NCBI RefSeq assembly: GCF_032380655.1
Contig: NZ_JAWDIY010000008.1
Coordinates: forward strand, 62,001 to 126,000
Origin: Diplocloster hominis
GTDB lineage: Bacteria; Bacillota; Clostridia; Lachnospirales; Lachnospiraceae
Direction of reading: 5' to 3'
Length of the DNA stretch: 64,000 bases
Numbering within the stretch: position 1 is the first letter of the stretch; the number at the start of each line of letters is the position of its first letter. Under the pieces are notes generated by a model. The model saw only the letters and a program-made list of their open reading frames with translations. It had not been told where the DNA came from and did not search any database. This document shows positions 25,501 to 33,464 of this stretch, piece by piece. A program made the translations under genes and the position numbers.

Positions 25501-27948
25501 GGGCAAGATACGGTAAGCGGCCAGGATATCCTTCTTTGGACCGATACCCAGATCAAATGGAAAAAGCCGGAAAATGCTGTGGATGGAGAATTTTATATCA
25601 CCACAAGTAAAAATATGACGTCCAACAGTGATATTGTTTTGGAAATACCGGTTCCGGCAGTCTATTATGAAGAAGATTTCAGCGCGCTGACACAGGAACA
25701 GCTTGAAGCGCAATATACGGTATCCGTACCTGAAAAAGCAAGCATTGAGAAAGAAACCGGGGATGATGAAAACCGGGTACTCCTGCTCAAAGGTAATGAT
25801 CCAAATCTGGAGCTGGACCTTTTGAACAACGACTTACAGCGCAGTGTGTACGGAGAAAATATTACCACCTTTGATTTCCAGTTTCCGGAAGGATCGCGTT
25901 CCTATAACGGAATGTATAACGTGCTAAGAGACGCCGGCGGTTCCGTCTACAGAGTAAATATTAAGCCGGCGGAACGCAATAAGTATTTCCTGGATCTCAA
26001 AGATATCGGTGAACTGCCATTGCCTGGAAAAGAAATCAAAAATGCTGTCTGGTATACCTGCAAAACAATGGTAAAGGGTAACAGCCTTTATCTGAAAGCC
26101 TGGGAAAAATCAGCTGAGGAACCGAAAGACTGGGAACTGATCAGGGAGATGGAGGATCAGACAGGCAAGGAGTGCAGACTGAACTTCTCTTACTATGATC
26201 CTGACGGACGGCCCTTGTACCTTGACAATGTAAAAGTGGAAGTCCTCGACCCGGCGGATGTAGAGAAAAGGCTGACCGGCATAGAGATAAAAGCGGAACC
26301 GGAGAAGGATACCTATTATGTAGGGGATGAATTCGACGCTTCCGGCCTTAAGGTCAATGCGGTATATAACGATGAAAGCAAACAGGAGCTGGACAAAGAA
26401 GCATACACAGTGACCGGTTTTGACTCTGCGGCAGAGGGAGAAAAGACCATAACGGTATCCTACCGCGGTTTTTCAGCGGAATTCACCGTTCGGGTCACGA
26501 AAGCACCGGCGATGACGGGGATTAAGATTGCGCAGCCGCCTCATAAGACGGTATATGAACCCGGAGAAGAGCTGGATCTGACCGGTCTGGTTGTGAAGGC
26601 CGTATATGACAATGATACGGAAGAGGATGTGGTACTGTCTGACTGTACGATCGAGGGATTCTCATCAGAAACCGTGGGCACTCAGACGATTAAAGTAACC
26701 TATCAGGAATTCTGTGCGGAATTCGACATAGAAGTAAAAGAAGCTGTAATACCGGAAAAGGTTCTTACCGGAATCCGGATCGACCAGAATCCGGACAAGA
26801 CGGAGTATCTGATCGGAGAAGCTCTTAATCTGGAAGGGCTGGTGGTAACGGCCGTCTACGATGATGACAGCGAAGAACCTTTGGCAAACGGTTCGTATTC
26901 GGCTGCGGGGTTTGACTCAGAGACGAAAGGGACTAAGACAGTCACGATCCAATATAAGGGTCAGTCGGCAGAGTTCACCGTTCAGGTCAATGAGAAAGAA
27001 CCGCCGGAAAAAATCCTTCAGAAAATCAGGATAGACCAGATGCCGGATAAGACAGAGTATTTTGTCGGAGAAGAACTGGAACTTACGGGACTTCAGGTTA
27101 CGGCGGTATATAATGATACAAGTGAAGAACTGCTGGTCGGTGATTCCTATACGGTTACCGGATATGATTCGGAAACGGAAGGGACCAAAACAATTACGGT
27201 ATCTTATCAGGATAAGACGGCGGAGTTTAAGGTAGAAGTAAAATCAAAAGAACCTGAACCGACCCCAACCCCGACACCTACGCCTACACCGACACCCACG
27301 CCTACACCAACACCTACGCCTACACCGCCCCCTACACCGACCCCAAACCCTACCCCCACACCTACGCCGGTTCCCACACCAATCCCGGGTCAGGTTGTGA
27401 TCAGTTCGGAGGGAATAAAATACAATGTACTTCAGTCTGCGCTGCCGGAAGATAAGAGAAACGAGGCAAAATCTATTCTCGGGCAGAATCAGGAGTATCA
27501 AGGGTTCAGCGATCTGTTTTCGGATAAAGACAGGATATTTACAGATATCTCCGTTTATGATCAGGAAGGCAGGCCAGTACACAATACCCAGGGAACGCTG
27601 GTATTTACCATTCCATACCCTGAAAATTCGGATTCCGCCAAAGACTTCATCATTTTCCATGTAAAAGATGACGGACAGGTGGAAAGGATCACCACATTTG
27701 AAAAGACAGACAGTGGATTAAAGATTACATTAGACAGCTTCAGCACATTTGCGGTTAGCTGGAAGGACGCGTCAAAACAGCACCGGCAGGAAAATGGCGG
27801 CGGCCAGGACAGCCAAAATCCGGACAACAGCGCAAAAGGGGCACAGACAGCCGATTATGCAATGCCCGCATTCTGGATTCTGTGCTGCGCGGCGGCACTG
27901 GGCCTGATCCTCTTCCTGTGGAAAAAACGGAAGCTGGATGAGCGCTAA
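22504..27948 (+). CDS. Very large surface-anchored beta-helix glycosidase-like protein (GH141-like) with Big_3 repeats
   Basis: About 1,814 residues from ATG 22504 after AGGAGG. Signal peptide RRLFTILLSVTLLLSVFPATARA; residues about 35-650 right-handed beta-helix opening FYVSPDGNDSNAGTKDEPFQTIERAR, resembling GH141 enzymes (fucosidase/xylanase family); two IPT-like units each followed by a LamG-like unit (about 675-930 and 960-1225; WYTFRSVVYQDTVYVS and WYTCKTMVKGNSLYLK are paired); four Big_3 Ig-like domains of about 80 residues (1257-1580), each with YxVGEELxLxGLxVxAVYxD; a Pro/Thr linker; a further domain; then a C-terminal membrane segment FWILCCAAALGLILFLW and KKRK tail. The pre-anchor GAQTAD is only loosely like a sortase motif. 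It probably acts at the cell surface on a plant or host glycan. Confidence 0.85.
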   Translation: MRRLFTILLSVTLLLSVFPATARAGNETVPSGTEKEFYVSPDGNDSNAGTKDEPFQTIERARAEVSKVNQNMTGDIVVYLMDGIYYQDKTLTFGTEDSGTNGFKVRYEAYEDAAPKISGGKQLEGTWELHDEKQNIYKIPVPDGLNFRQLYVNGGKGVRARTGEPGTFDSSSRIQGADRLDENGNVIPEWWRDQGNQAAKVQAIDGRVIVPDDGRISEDMDGLRQVELHIFTAWSENILRVDSLEKIEHYDCQAEAQHTGKEVDWDGACYRVKIQNPEAERIFNRPHPGLDNYAGGPHYAFYYENAYQYIDEDTEWYLDTDKNMLYYKAPADMDMKTASAIVPVLNEVIAVQGTLDNPVHDIEFKGLTVEHSTWMQPSVEGLVGGQACQYMTYGVFANNDIGVKRADAGIRIENAAHIRLDGNHVRFMGATGILLASGTKEVTLINNTVEETAGNGIEVGKFAVDENTDYHTAYNPSDLREVCTDDKILNNTIHTVGTQYEGAVGIGAGYVQGITIGNNTVYDCPYSGISVGYGWTSTPNPMKRNNISRNEIYHVNQIVCDGGAIYTLSNQEPDSLIMENYMHDNLLPEGADYGANGIYMDEQTSGYTVADNVLVSSYGVSQHVTGPNNMQTNYTFWGKDTDDGYAAFATGKVKAVMEKAGVQESYDEGELFRPVLDRADYDPYYRLLRLSGRKFGREAGTVVLETGSGTISLTSGDIKSWTDTKISFALPQNVASGDTVTVTTKDHNTSEGCSVGVIADTATEILAEDFDDQQDGRLNEADWSVSAADKAAIVSGDSGKYLEVKGNDPNLNVTRLDQDGNTFAFGNNVTQFDFQFPENLSGYTGLYNYIRITDQNKEYTANVRPAFGTPVSIEEKGVDEAKNNDKVIETGVWYTFRSVVYQDTVYVSVFKKGDPEPDGWDVEKKMTDTVKKDCLLNFSFYDPSGRSILIDHISVSKYSDEKSNPVIKEADYDPVHQMITVKGLGFSDETGSVTYKTADGQDTVSGQDILLWTDTQIKWKKPENAVDGEFYITTSKNMTSNSDIVLEIPVPAVYYEEDFSALTQEQLEAQYTVSVPEKASIEKETGDDENRVLLLKGNDPNLELDLLNNDLQRSVYGENITTFDFQFPEGSRSYNGMYNVLRDAGGSVYRVNIKPAERNKYFLDLKDIGELPLPGKEIKNAVWYTCKTMVKGNSLYLKAWEKSAEEPKDWELIREMEDQTGKECRLNFSYYDPDGRPLYLDNVKVEVLDPADVEKRLTGIEIKAEPEKDTYYVGDEFDASGLKVNAVYNDESKQELDKEAYTVTGFDSAAEGEKTITVSYRGFSAEFTVRVTKAPAMTGIKIAQPPHKTVYEPGEELDLTGLVVKAVYDNDTEEDVVLSDCTIEGFSSETVGTQTIKVTYQEFCAEFDIEVKEAVIPEKVLTGIRIDQNPDKTEYLIGEALNLEGLVVTAVYDDDSEEPLANGSYSAAGFDSETKGTKTVTIQYKGQSAEFTVQVNEKEPPEKILQKIRIDQMPDKTEYFVGEELELTGLQVTAVYNDTSEELLVGDSYTVTGYDSETEGTKTITVSYQDKTAEFKVEVKSKEPEPTPTPTPTPTPTPTPTPTPTPTPPPTPTPNPTPTPTPVPTPIPGQVVISSEGIKYNVLQSALPEDKRNEAKSILGQNQEYQGFSDLFSDKDRIFTDISVYDQEGRPVHNTQGTLVFTIPYPENSDSAKDFIIFHVKDDGQVERITTFEKTDSGLKITLDSFSTFAVSWKDASKQHRQENGGGQDSQNPDNSAKGAQTADYAMPAFWILCCAAALGLILFLWKKRKLDER
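27256..27390 (+). repeat. Pro-Thr codon repeat (linker)
   Basis: Near-continuous CCN-ACN codon pairs encode a (PT)n linker interrupted by single Pro and Asn substitutions. Codons vary, so it is maintained at protein level more than by slippage, though length variation between strains is likely. Confidence 0.85.
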
Positions 27949-28064
27949 GATATGGTCAGCGCTAAGACATTATAGGTGTTATGATGGAAAGTATCTGTAT
28001 GAATCTGAATATGGTGGGAAATCAAAACGGATACTTGATATAAAAAAATAAGGAGGATAAGTAA

Positions 28065-29420
28065 ATGAAGAAAAAATTAGTGAGCATGCTTCTTTGTGTG
28101 GCAATGGCGGCCACAATGATTACCGGATGCGGGGACAAAAAGGCCGGGGAGGACACTTCCGGGGCTGCGCAAACCAGCGCGCCGGCCAGCCAGCAGGAGA
28201 CGGCGAAGCCTCAGGCCGCAGCGGATCAGGAAGATTCTGAAGGGGATATCACACTGACCTGGGCCGTGTTTGAAACGGACAACTACACGGCGGAAGTGTG
28301 GCAGCACATCATTGACGCGTTTGAAGCCGACAATCCCGGGATTAAGATCGAAAAAGTGTTGATGACCGGGGATTCCAGACCCCAGTTCTTAAAGACGATG
28401 CTGTCCGCCGGCAACATGCCGGACATCAACATCGACCCGGTGGATCTGGCCAGTACGGATGGTGTCTACGCGGAAGTTCCGGAAGAACTCCTGGCGAAAT
28501 ATGAAGACAGCTCGGTGGTATCCTTCGACGGGAAAAAGACCCTGGTTCCCGCCTACAAGGCTTACCGTACACAGGTCTACTATAACAAAGCACAGTTTGC
28601 GGACGCCGGCATCACACAGACACCTAAGACCTGGGATGAATTCACAGCTGCATGCGACAAACTGCAGGCAAAGGGGTACACCCCGCTGATGGGTGTAGGC
28701 GCTTCCGATATCTGGGCAACTGCCTTCGGATACTGGACCGGTGTCGTGAATTCCGAACTGTATTCCGCATATCCTAACTTTAACCGGGATATCCTGGACG
28801 GCAAATTATCCTGGACCGACAAGGTTCTGTCCGATACTTTAAAGAGCTGGCAGACCCTGAGCAAATATTACCACAAAGGCTCTATGTCATTCAGCAATAC
28901 ACAGGCCACCTCTGAATTTATGAGCGGCAGCGCGGCCATGTTCATGGACGGTGCCTGGAGCGCGCCTACGATCGATAACAGCAGCGAGTATTCCGCAGAT
29001 GATTTTGGCACCTTTATGATGCCGACTCCTTCCGGAGCCAAGACATACTGCACGATGCCTCAGTATTGGGGAGTGGCGGAAACCTGTAAGAACAAAGAAG
29101 CAGCGTTTCAGTTCTGCGAATATGTGCTGGGCGGTAACCCGGATATTTACAAGTATTATCTGCAGGCAGACGGAACCTTCTCCGTCACCAAAACACCTGT
29201 AACCTATGAGATGGGACCGGTACAGACGGAATTCATCAAAAATCTGGAAGGCTACGAACTTGTTCCGGAAGCGATGAAGTTAGTCGGCGATGATGCATTC
29301 CCTACCGGATTCGAAGATTTTACCTTGAAATCTCTTCAGAATATCTTCACAGGAGCGGATGTGGACACCGAGTTATCCACATGGGATGCCGAAATGCAGA
29401 GGCTGGGAGCACAGAAGTAA
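28065..29420 (+). CDS. Extracellular sugar-binding lipoprotein (locus B)
   Basis: 451 residues; signal peptide with lipobox MAATMITGCGDK, Ala/Gln-rich linker, then a family 1 solute-binding fold (ITLTWAVFETDNYTAEVWQHIIDAF region through SGSAAMFMDGAWSAPTI, typical of CUT1 binding proteins). AGGAGG lies upstream of ATG. It is followed by a 15-bp hairpin and the two permease genes and an alpha-galactosidase, so alpha-galactosides (raffinose or melibiose type, or galactomannan fragments) are the likely ligands. Confidence 0.92.
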   Translation: MKKKLVSMLLCVAMAATMITGCGDKKAGEDTSGAAQTSAPASQQETAKPQAAADQEDSEGDITLTWAVFETDNYTAEVWQHIIDAFEADNPGIKIEKVLMTGDSRPQFLKTMLSAGNMPDINIDPVDLASTDGVYAEVPEELLAKYEDSSVVSFDGKKTLVPAYKAYRTQVYYNKAQFADAGITQTPKTWDEFTAACDKLQAKGYTPLMGVGASDIWATAFGYWTGVVNSELYSAYPNFNRDILDGKLSWTDKVLSDTLKSWQTLSKYYHKGSMSFSNTQATSEFMSGSAAMFMDGAWSAPTIDNSSEYSADDFGTFMMPTPSGAKTYCTMPQYWGVAETCKNKEAAFQFCEYVLGGNPDIYKYYLQADGTFSVTKTPVTYEMGPVQTEFIKNLEGYELVPEAMKLVGDDAFPTGFEDFTLKSLQNIFTGADVDTELSTWDAEMQRLGAQK

Positions 29421-29445
29421 GCAGTTTAATTAGATAATTCAGAAA

Positions 29446-29488
29446 GATTTAGAGTACAAAATCGAATATTGAGTTTGTACTCTAAATC
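29446..29488 (+). promoter_or_regulatory. Perfect 15-bp stem-loop between binding protein and permease genes
   Basis: GATTTAGAGTACAAA and TTTGTACTCTAAATC with a 13-base loop, ending shortly before the AGGAGAG of the permease. It probably limits read-through or protects the 3' end of the binding-protein message. Confidence 0.75.
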
Positions 29489-29507
29489 ATTTTAGGAGAG
29501 AATCTGT

Positions 29508-30368
29508 ATGAAGAAAAAATCAATCTTATTCACAGTGCCCGCTTTTTTGATCTATACGGTACTGATGATTATACCGATCGCCGGAGCGTTTTTGTTAAGC
29601 TTCACGGACTGGAACGGGATCAGCGCGGCTTATCATACCGTGGGGCTTAAGAACTATGCGGCCATGCTGTCGGATCAGCGGCTTAGAAATGCCATATTTG
29701 TTACCTTGAAAATTACCGTGGTGGTGGCCGCTTCCGTCAATATCCTGGGGCTGTTTATCGCAATGCTGCTGAATCAGGCGAAACGGCTGACCAATGTATT
29801 CAGGAGTATTTTCTTCCTTCCCTATGTACTCAGCACCGTGGCCATCTCCTTTATCTGGCTGGCGATCCTTTCTTACACAGGGGTGCTGAATTCCCTGCTG
29901 GATATGGTGGGGCTTGGCAATCTGGCGGCAGACTACATAGGAAACGCGAAAAATGCGATTCGAAGCATCTGTATCATTGAAATCTGGAGAATGCTCGGCT
30001 TCCACATGGTGCTGTATCTGGCTTCCATTCAGACCGTTCCCCGGGAACTGTACGAAGCATGTATCATGGATGGAGGAAACCGCTGGCAGCAGTTCCGCTT
30101 TATCACGATTCCGATGATCATTCCCGGCATCACGATTTCCGTGATTATGAGTATCATGACCGAAATGAAACAGTACGATATCGTCAAGGTAATTACAAAC
30201 GGAGGGCCCGGATATTCTACGGAGACCGTTACCTATAACATCGTAACCCAGGCCTTTGGAAATAATATGCTGGGATATTCCTCCGCCATCGCCGTATTTC
30301 TGTTTCTTATCATCGCCGCTGTCTCGATTTTACAGATCCAGCTATCGAAGAAACTGGAGGTGTCCTGA
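29508..30368 (+). CDS. Carbohydrate ABC permease, MalF type (locus B)
   Basis: 286 residues, six membrane segments (first ILFTVPAFLIYTVLMIIPIAGAFLLSF). The EAA loop ELYEACIMDGGNRWQQFRFITIPMIIPG is slightly divergent (Cys for the second Ala). The stop overlaps the next ATG by one base. It works with the MalG-type partner downstream. Confidence 0.92.
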   Translation: MKKKSILFTVPAFLIYTVLMIIPIAGAFLLSFTDWNGISAAYHTVGLKNYAAMLSDQRLRNAIFVTLKITVVVAASVNILGLFIAMLLNQAKRLTNVFRSIFFLPYVLSTVAISFIWLAILSYTGVLNSLLDMVGLGNLAADYIGNAKNAIRSICIIEIWRMLGFHMVLYLASIQTVPRELYEACIMDGGNRWQQFRFITIPMIIPGITISVIMSIMTEMKQYDIVKVITNGGPGYSTETVTYNIVTQAFGNNMLGYSSAIAVFLFLIIAAVSILQIQLSKKLEVS

Positions 30369-31207
30369 TGATGAATAGAGAAAGCAGAAAGAAAAATGTT
30401 TCCGGCATCGTCCTGAAACTGTTCCTGGTAATACTGGCGGTGATTTTCGCCACCCCGCTGTACATCACGCTGATTAACATATTCAAGAGCACGAAGGAGA
30501 TATCCTCCTCGCCCATGTCGTTTCCGCTTCCGCCGATCCTGGATAATATAATTAAGGTGGTAAAAAACCCGAATGTCAATCTGGGGGAGATGTACTTCAA
30601 TTCGTTGTGCATTACCATTTTTGGGGCGGTCCTGTGCATTCTGGTCTCTGCTCTGGCGGGGTATTATCTGGCGAGAATGAAAACCAAAATATCGCAGGGA
30701 CTTTATATCTATTTCCTGCTGGGACTGATGGTTCCCTACGCGATCGTCTACGTCCCGCTGGTATCCATCTTCAAGGGAGTGGGGCTGATCGGCAACCTGC
30801 CGGGGCTGATTATGGTATTTGTGTCGGGCAGTATCTCCTTTTCCGTATTTATGTACCAGGGCTTTATCAAATCGACGCCGGTAGAACTGGAGGAGGCGGC
30901 TATTATCGATGGCGCGGGGCAGTTGAAAATATTTACTTCCGTTATCTTTCCGTTAGTAAAACCATGCACGACAACCGTGGCTATTTTTATCGGGCTGTCC
31001 ATGTGGAATGATTTCCTCACCCCCCTGCTGATCGGCCAGATCAAAACCATAACCGTGGGAATCTACACGGCGATCGGCCCGTATGCCTCCGACTGGGGGA
31101 GTGTGTTCGCTTATGTCATGTTCGCTACGCTGCCCATTGTGATCGCTTATCTGCTGGCCCAGAGACAGTTCATCGAGGGATTGACCGCCGGCGCGCTGAA
31201 AGGATGA
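30368..31207 (+). CDS. Carbohydrate ABC permease, MalG type (locus B)
   Basis: 279 residues. The EAA loop is ELEEAAIIDGAGQLKIFTSVIFPLVKP and the C terminus FIEGLTAGALKG. It is coupled to the upstream permease by ATGA-type overlap and sits 7 bp before the alpha-galactosidase, so these genes form one operon. Confidence 0.92.
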   Translation: MMNRESRKKNVSGIVLKLFLVILAVIFATPLYITLINIFKSTKEISSSPMSFPLPPILDNIIKVVKNPNVNLGEMYFNSLCITIFGAVLCILVSALAGYYLARMKTKISQGLYIYFLLGLMVPYAIVYVPLVSIFKGVGLIGNLPGLIMVFVSGSISFSVFMYQGFIKSTPVELEEAAIIDGAGQLKIFTSVIFPLVKPCTTTVAIFIGLSMWNDFLTPLLIGQIKTITVGIYTAIGPYASDWGSVFAYVMFATLPIVIAYLLAQRQFIEGLTAGALKG

Positions 31208-31214
31208 TACTTAT

Positions 31215-33296
31215 ATGGATAAAATATCAGAATTCCGGCTGGGTGATATGCTGGTCAGATATGTACTGGATGAAGAAGGGCAGGCGGGAATGGAGCTATA
31301 CCCGGCCGCCATGGAGCGGTTCGTGGAAGAAGGCAGAAAGGGCCGGACAGATCCGCTGGTACAGTGGAAAAAGGAGGGGGACGCGTACCCCTATGGGTTT
31401 GCCAACGGGATGACCATGCGAAACAGTGAATCAGTCAGCCAGATGAAATATAGCGGGCAGCAGTCTTGGAAGAAGGAGGGAAGGGTCCGCATAGCGACGA
31501 CGCTTAGCGACACTCAGGGAAGCCGGATCTTACATATACTGGAATACAGGGACGAAGATCCCGCTTTCTGGATCTGGACAGAGTTCACAAACGCAGGCGG
31601 CAAACCGGTGACCCTGGAGATGCTGAGCAGCTTTTCCCTGGGCGGGATCACCCCGTTCGCCGCAGATGAGGCGCCGGACCGTCTGAGAATCCATAAGATC
31701 CGGAGCAAATGGAGTGCGGAAGGCCGGCTGGAGTCGAGAACGGCCGGTGAACTGTTATTAGAACCGTCCTGGTCGCGCCACGGGGTATACAGTGATAAAT
31801 TCGGGCAGACCGGCTCCCTTCCGGTCCGCGGTTATTATCCGTTCGCGGCGGTCGAAGATAAAAAGAGAAAGGCAGTCTGGGCAGCCTGTCTGGCCTGTCC
31901 CTCAAGCTGGCAGATGGAGCTTTACAGAAGGGACGAGGCTCTTTGTATGTCAGGGGGCATCGCGGACTATGACTTTGGGCACTGGCGAAAAGAGCTGAAG
32001 CCCGGGGAGAGCTTTCGTACGGTTCCGGCTGCTGTCACTGTCTGCCGGGGGGATGTGGATACCGCCTCCCAGAGACTGACGAAACTGTGGAAAATAGCAG
32101 ACGGCGGCGAACTGCCGGTCATCTTTAATGAATTCTGCACCACATGGGGAAAGCCTTCCCAGGAAAATATCAGCCGGATTCTGAACGTGCTGGGTAAACG
32201 GCCCTTCCGGTATTTTGTCATAGACGCGGGCTGGTACGCGGATACGGTAAAGGGCTGGGAGAGCAATATGGGTGACTGGGAGGTCTGCGAAGAACTTTTC
32301 CCGGACGGTCTCATGACTGTGGCAGATCAAATCAGGGACGCCGGTTTTATTCCCGGGATCTGGTTTGAGATGGAGATATGCGGGAAAGATTCCAAAGCCT
32401 TTTGGCTGGAAGACCATCTGCTGAAACGAAATGGAAACGTGATTACGGCAGGGGGACGCCGCTTCTTCGATATGCGGGACCCATGGACCCAGGAGTACCT
32501 GTCGGAAAAGGTAATTGGATTCCTGGAAAAATATGGATTCGGTTATCTGAAAGTAGACTATAACGAGAGCATTGGAATCGGCTGTGACGGGGCGGAAAGC
32601 CTGGGGGAGGGGCTGCGTCAGAATATGCAGGCCACCCAGGAATTTTTCAGAAAGATACGGCAAAGACTGCCGGATCTGGTGATCGAAATCTGCGCCTCGG
32701 GAGGCCACAGGATGGAGCCTTCCATGATCCGCCTGTGCGACATGGTTTCCATTTCGGATGCGCATGAGGAAAAAGAGATTCCCGTAATCGCGGCGAATGT
32801 CCATCGGATGATTCCGCCGGGGCAAAGCCAGATATGGGCAGTGCTGCGATCAGGCGATACGGGAAAAAGGATCGTTTATTCCATGGCAAATACCTTTCTG
32901 GGGGTCATGTGCCTGTCAGGAGATGTGTATGCGCTGTCAAAAACCCAATGGGAGCTGGTAGACAGGGGAATCGGATTCTACCGGGCGGTCAGTCCTGTCA
33001 TACGTGACGGACACACCTGTTTTTATGGAACAAAACAAAAAAGCTTAAGGTTCCTTAAGGGATGGCAGGGGATCGTCCGGTATTCGGATGACAAAGAGGA
33101 AGCGCTGTGTGTGATTCACCGGTTCACCGGCTCATCACAGCAGAGGATCAGCCTGCCCGTTGGCGCCGGATACCGGATCAAAATGACCTATGAGGAGACG
33201 GACCACCGGATCAGACTGGAGAACGGCAGACTGATGTTGGAATTGGAACAGGACTATGAAGCCGTGGCGGCTTACTTAGTGAAGGATGTACAGTAG
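31215..33296 (+). CDS. GH36 alpha-galactosidase
   Basis: 693 residues, no signal peptide, so cytoplasmic. Clan GH-D melibiase motifs: FVIDAGWYADTVKGWESNMGDWEV, GIWFEMEI, YLKVDYNES (nucleophile Asp near 448), EICASGGHRMEP, and SDAHE (acid/base Asp near 515). N-terminal beta-sandwich and C-terminal beta domain as usual for GH36; the length is near normal. It hydrolyses terminal alpha-1,6-galactosyl residues from imported oligosaccharides. Its position directly after the permeases defines locus B as an alpha-galactoside uptake system. Note that the usual WMTE-like segment is replaced by WFEME, common in Clostridial homologues. Confidence 0.9.
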   Translation: MDKISEFRLGDMLVRYVLDEEGQAGMELYPAAMERFVEEGRKGRTDPLVQWKKEGDAYPYGFANGMTMRNSESVSQMKYSGQQSWKKEGRVRIATTLSDTQGSRILHILEYRDEDPAFWIWTEFTNAGGKPVTLEMLSSFSLGGITPFAADEAPDRLRIHKIRSKWSAEGRLESRTAGELLLEPSWSRHGVYSDKFGQTGSLPVRGYYPFAAVEDKKRKAVWAACLACPSSWQMELYRRDEALCMSGGIADYDFGHWRKELKPGESFRTVPAAVTVCRGDVDTASQRLTKLWKIADGGELPVIFNEFCTTWGKPSQENISRILNVLGKRPFRYFVIDAGWYADTVKGWESNMGDWEVCEELFPDGLMTVADQIRDAGFIPGIWFEMEICGKDSKAFWLEDHLLKRNGNVITAGGRRFFDMRDPWTQEYLSEKVIGFLEKYGFGYLKVDYNESIGIGCDGAESLGEGLRQNMQATQEFFRKIRQRLPDLVIEICASGGHRMEPSMIRLCDMVSISDAHEEKEIPVIAANVHRMIPPGQSQIWAVLRSGDTGKRIVYSMANTFLGVMCLSGDVYALSKTQWELVDRGIGFYRAVSPVIRDGHTCFYGTKQKSLRFLKGWQGIVRYSDDKEEALCVIHRFTGSSQQRISLPVGAGYRIKMTYEETDHRIRLENGRLMLELEQDYEAVAAYLVKDVQ

Positions 33297-33332
33297 AAGG
33301 ATTTAAAGCAGAAAGATTTATAGCAGAAGGAT
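33292..33332. repeat. Degenerate 15-bp tandem repeat (three units)
   Basis: AGTAGAAGGATTTA, AAGCAGAAAGATTTA and TAGCAGAAGGAT follow each other at the GH36 stop codon, just upstream of the promoter at 33346. Confidence 0.6.
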
Positions 33333-33345
33333 AGGCCCGACCCGA

Positions 33346-33374
33346 TTGCCAGTGCATCACATCGGCGTTATAAT
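33346..33374 (+). promoter_or_regulatory. Promoter of the locus B kinase/regulator pair
   Basis: TTGCCA (33346-33351), 17-bp spacer, consensus TATAAT (33369-33374). Confidence 0.75.
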
Positions 33375-33409
33375 AGAATAGAAAATAAGAGCGGAAAACG
33401 ATAATTAAT

Positions 33410-33450
33410 ACGGGAATAAACAACGGGATTAGAAAACGGGAATGAAAACA
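33410..33450. repeat. Degenerate tandem repeat in the kinase leader
   Basis: ACGGGAATAAACA, ACGGGATTAGAAA and ACGGGAATGAAAA occur in a row between promoter and ribosome binding site; the spacing is near 13-15 bp. Confidence 0.6.
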
Positions 33451-33464
33451 GGAGGCGGAACGAT

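Noticed and set aside
27244..27660. Arg/Cys/Gly-rich protein on the minus strand
   Set aside because: It is the antisense shadow of the Pro-Thr linker and has no ribosome binding site or family resemblance.
27840..27948. Canonical LPXTG sortase signal on the large surface protein
   Set aside because: The segment reads GAQTAD before the membrane helix; only a loose resemblance, so membrane anchoring is the safer call.
31950..32825. Minus-strand frame of 291 codons inside the alpha-galactosidase gene
   Set aside because: Antisense to a gene with intact GH36 catalytic motifs; no RBS or recognisable protein features.
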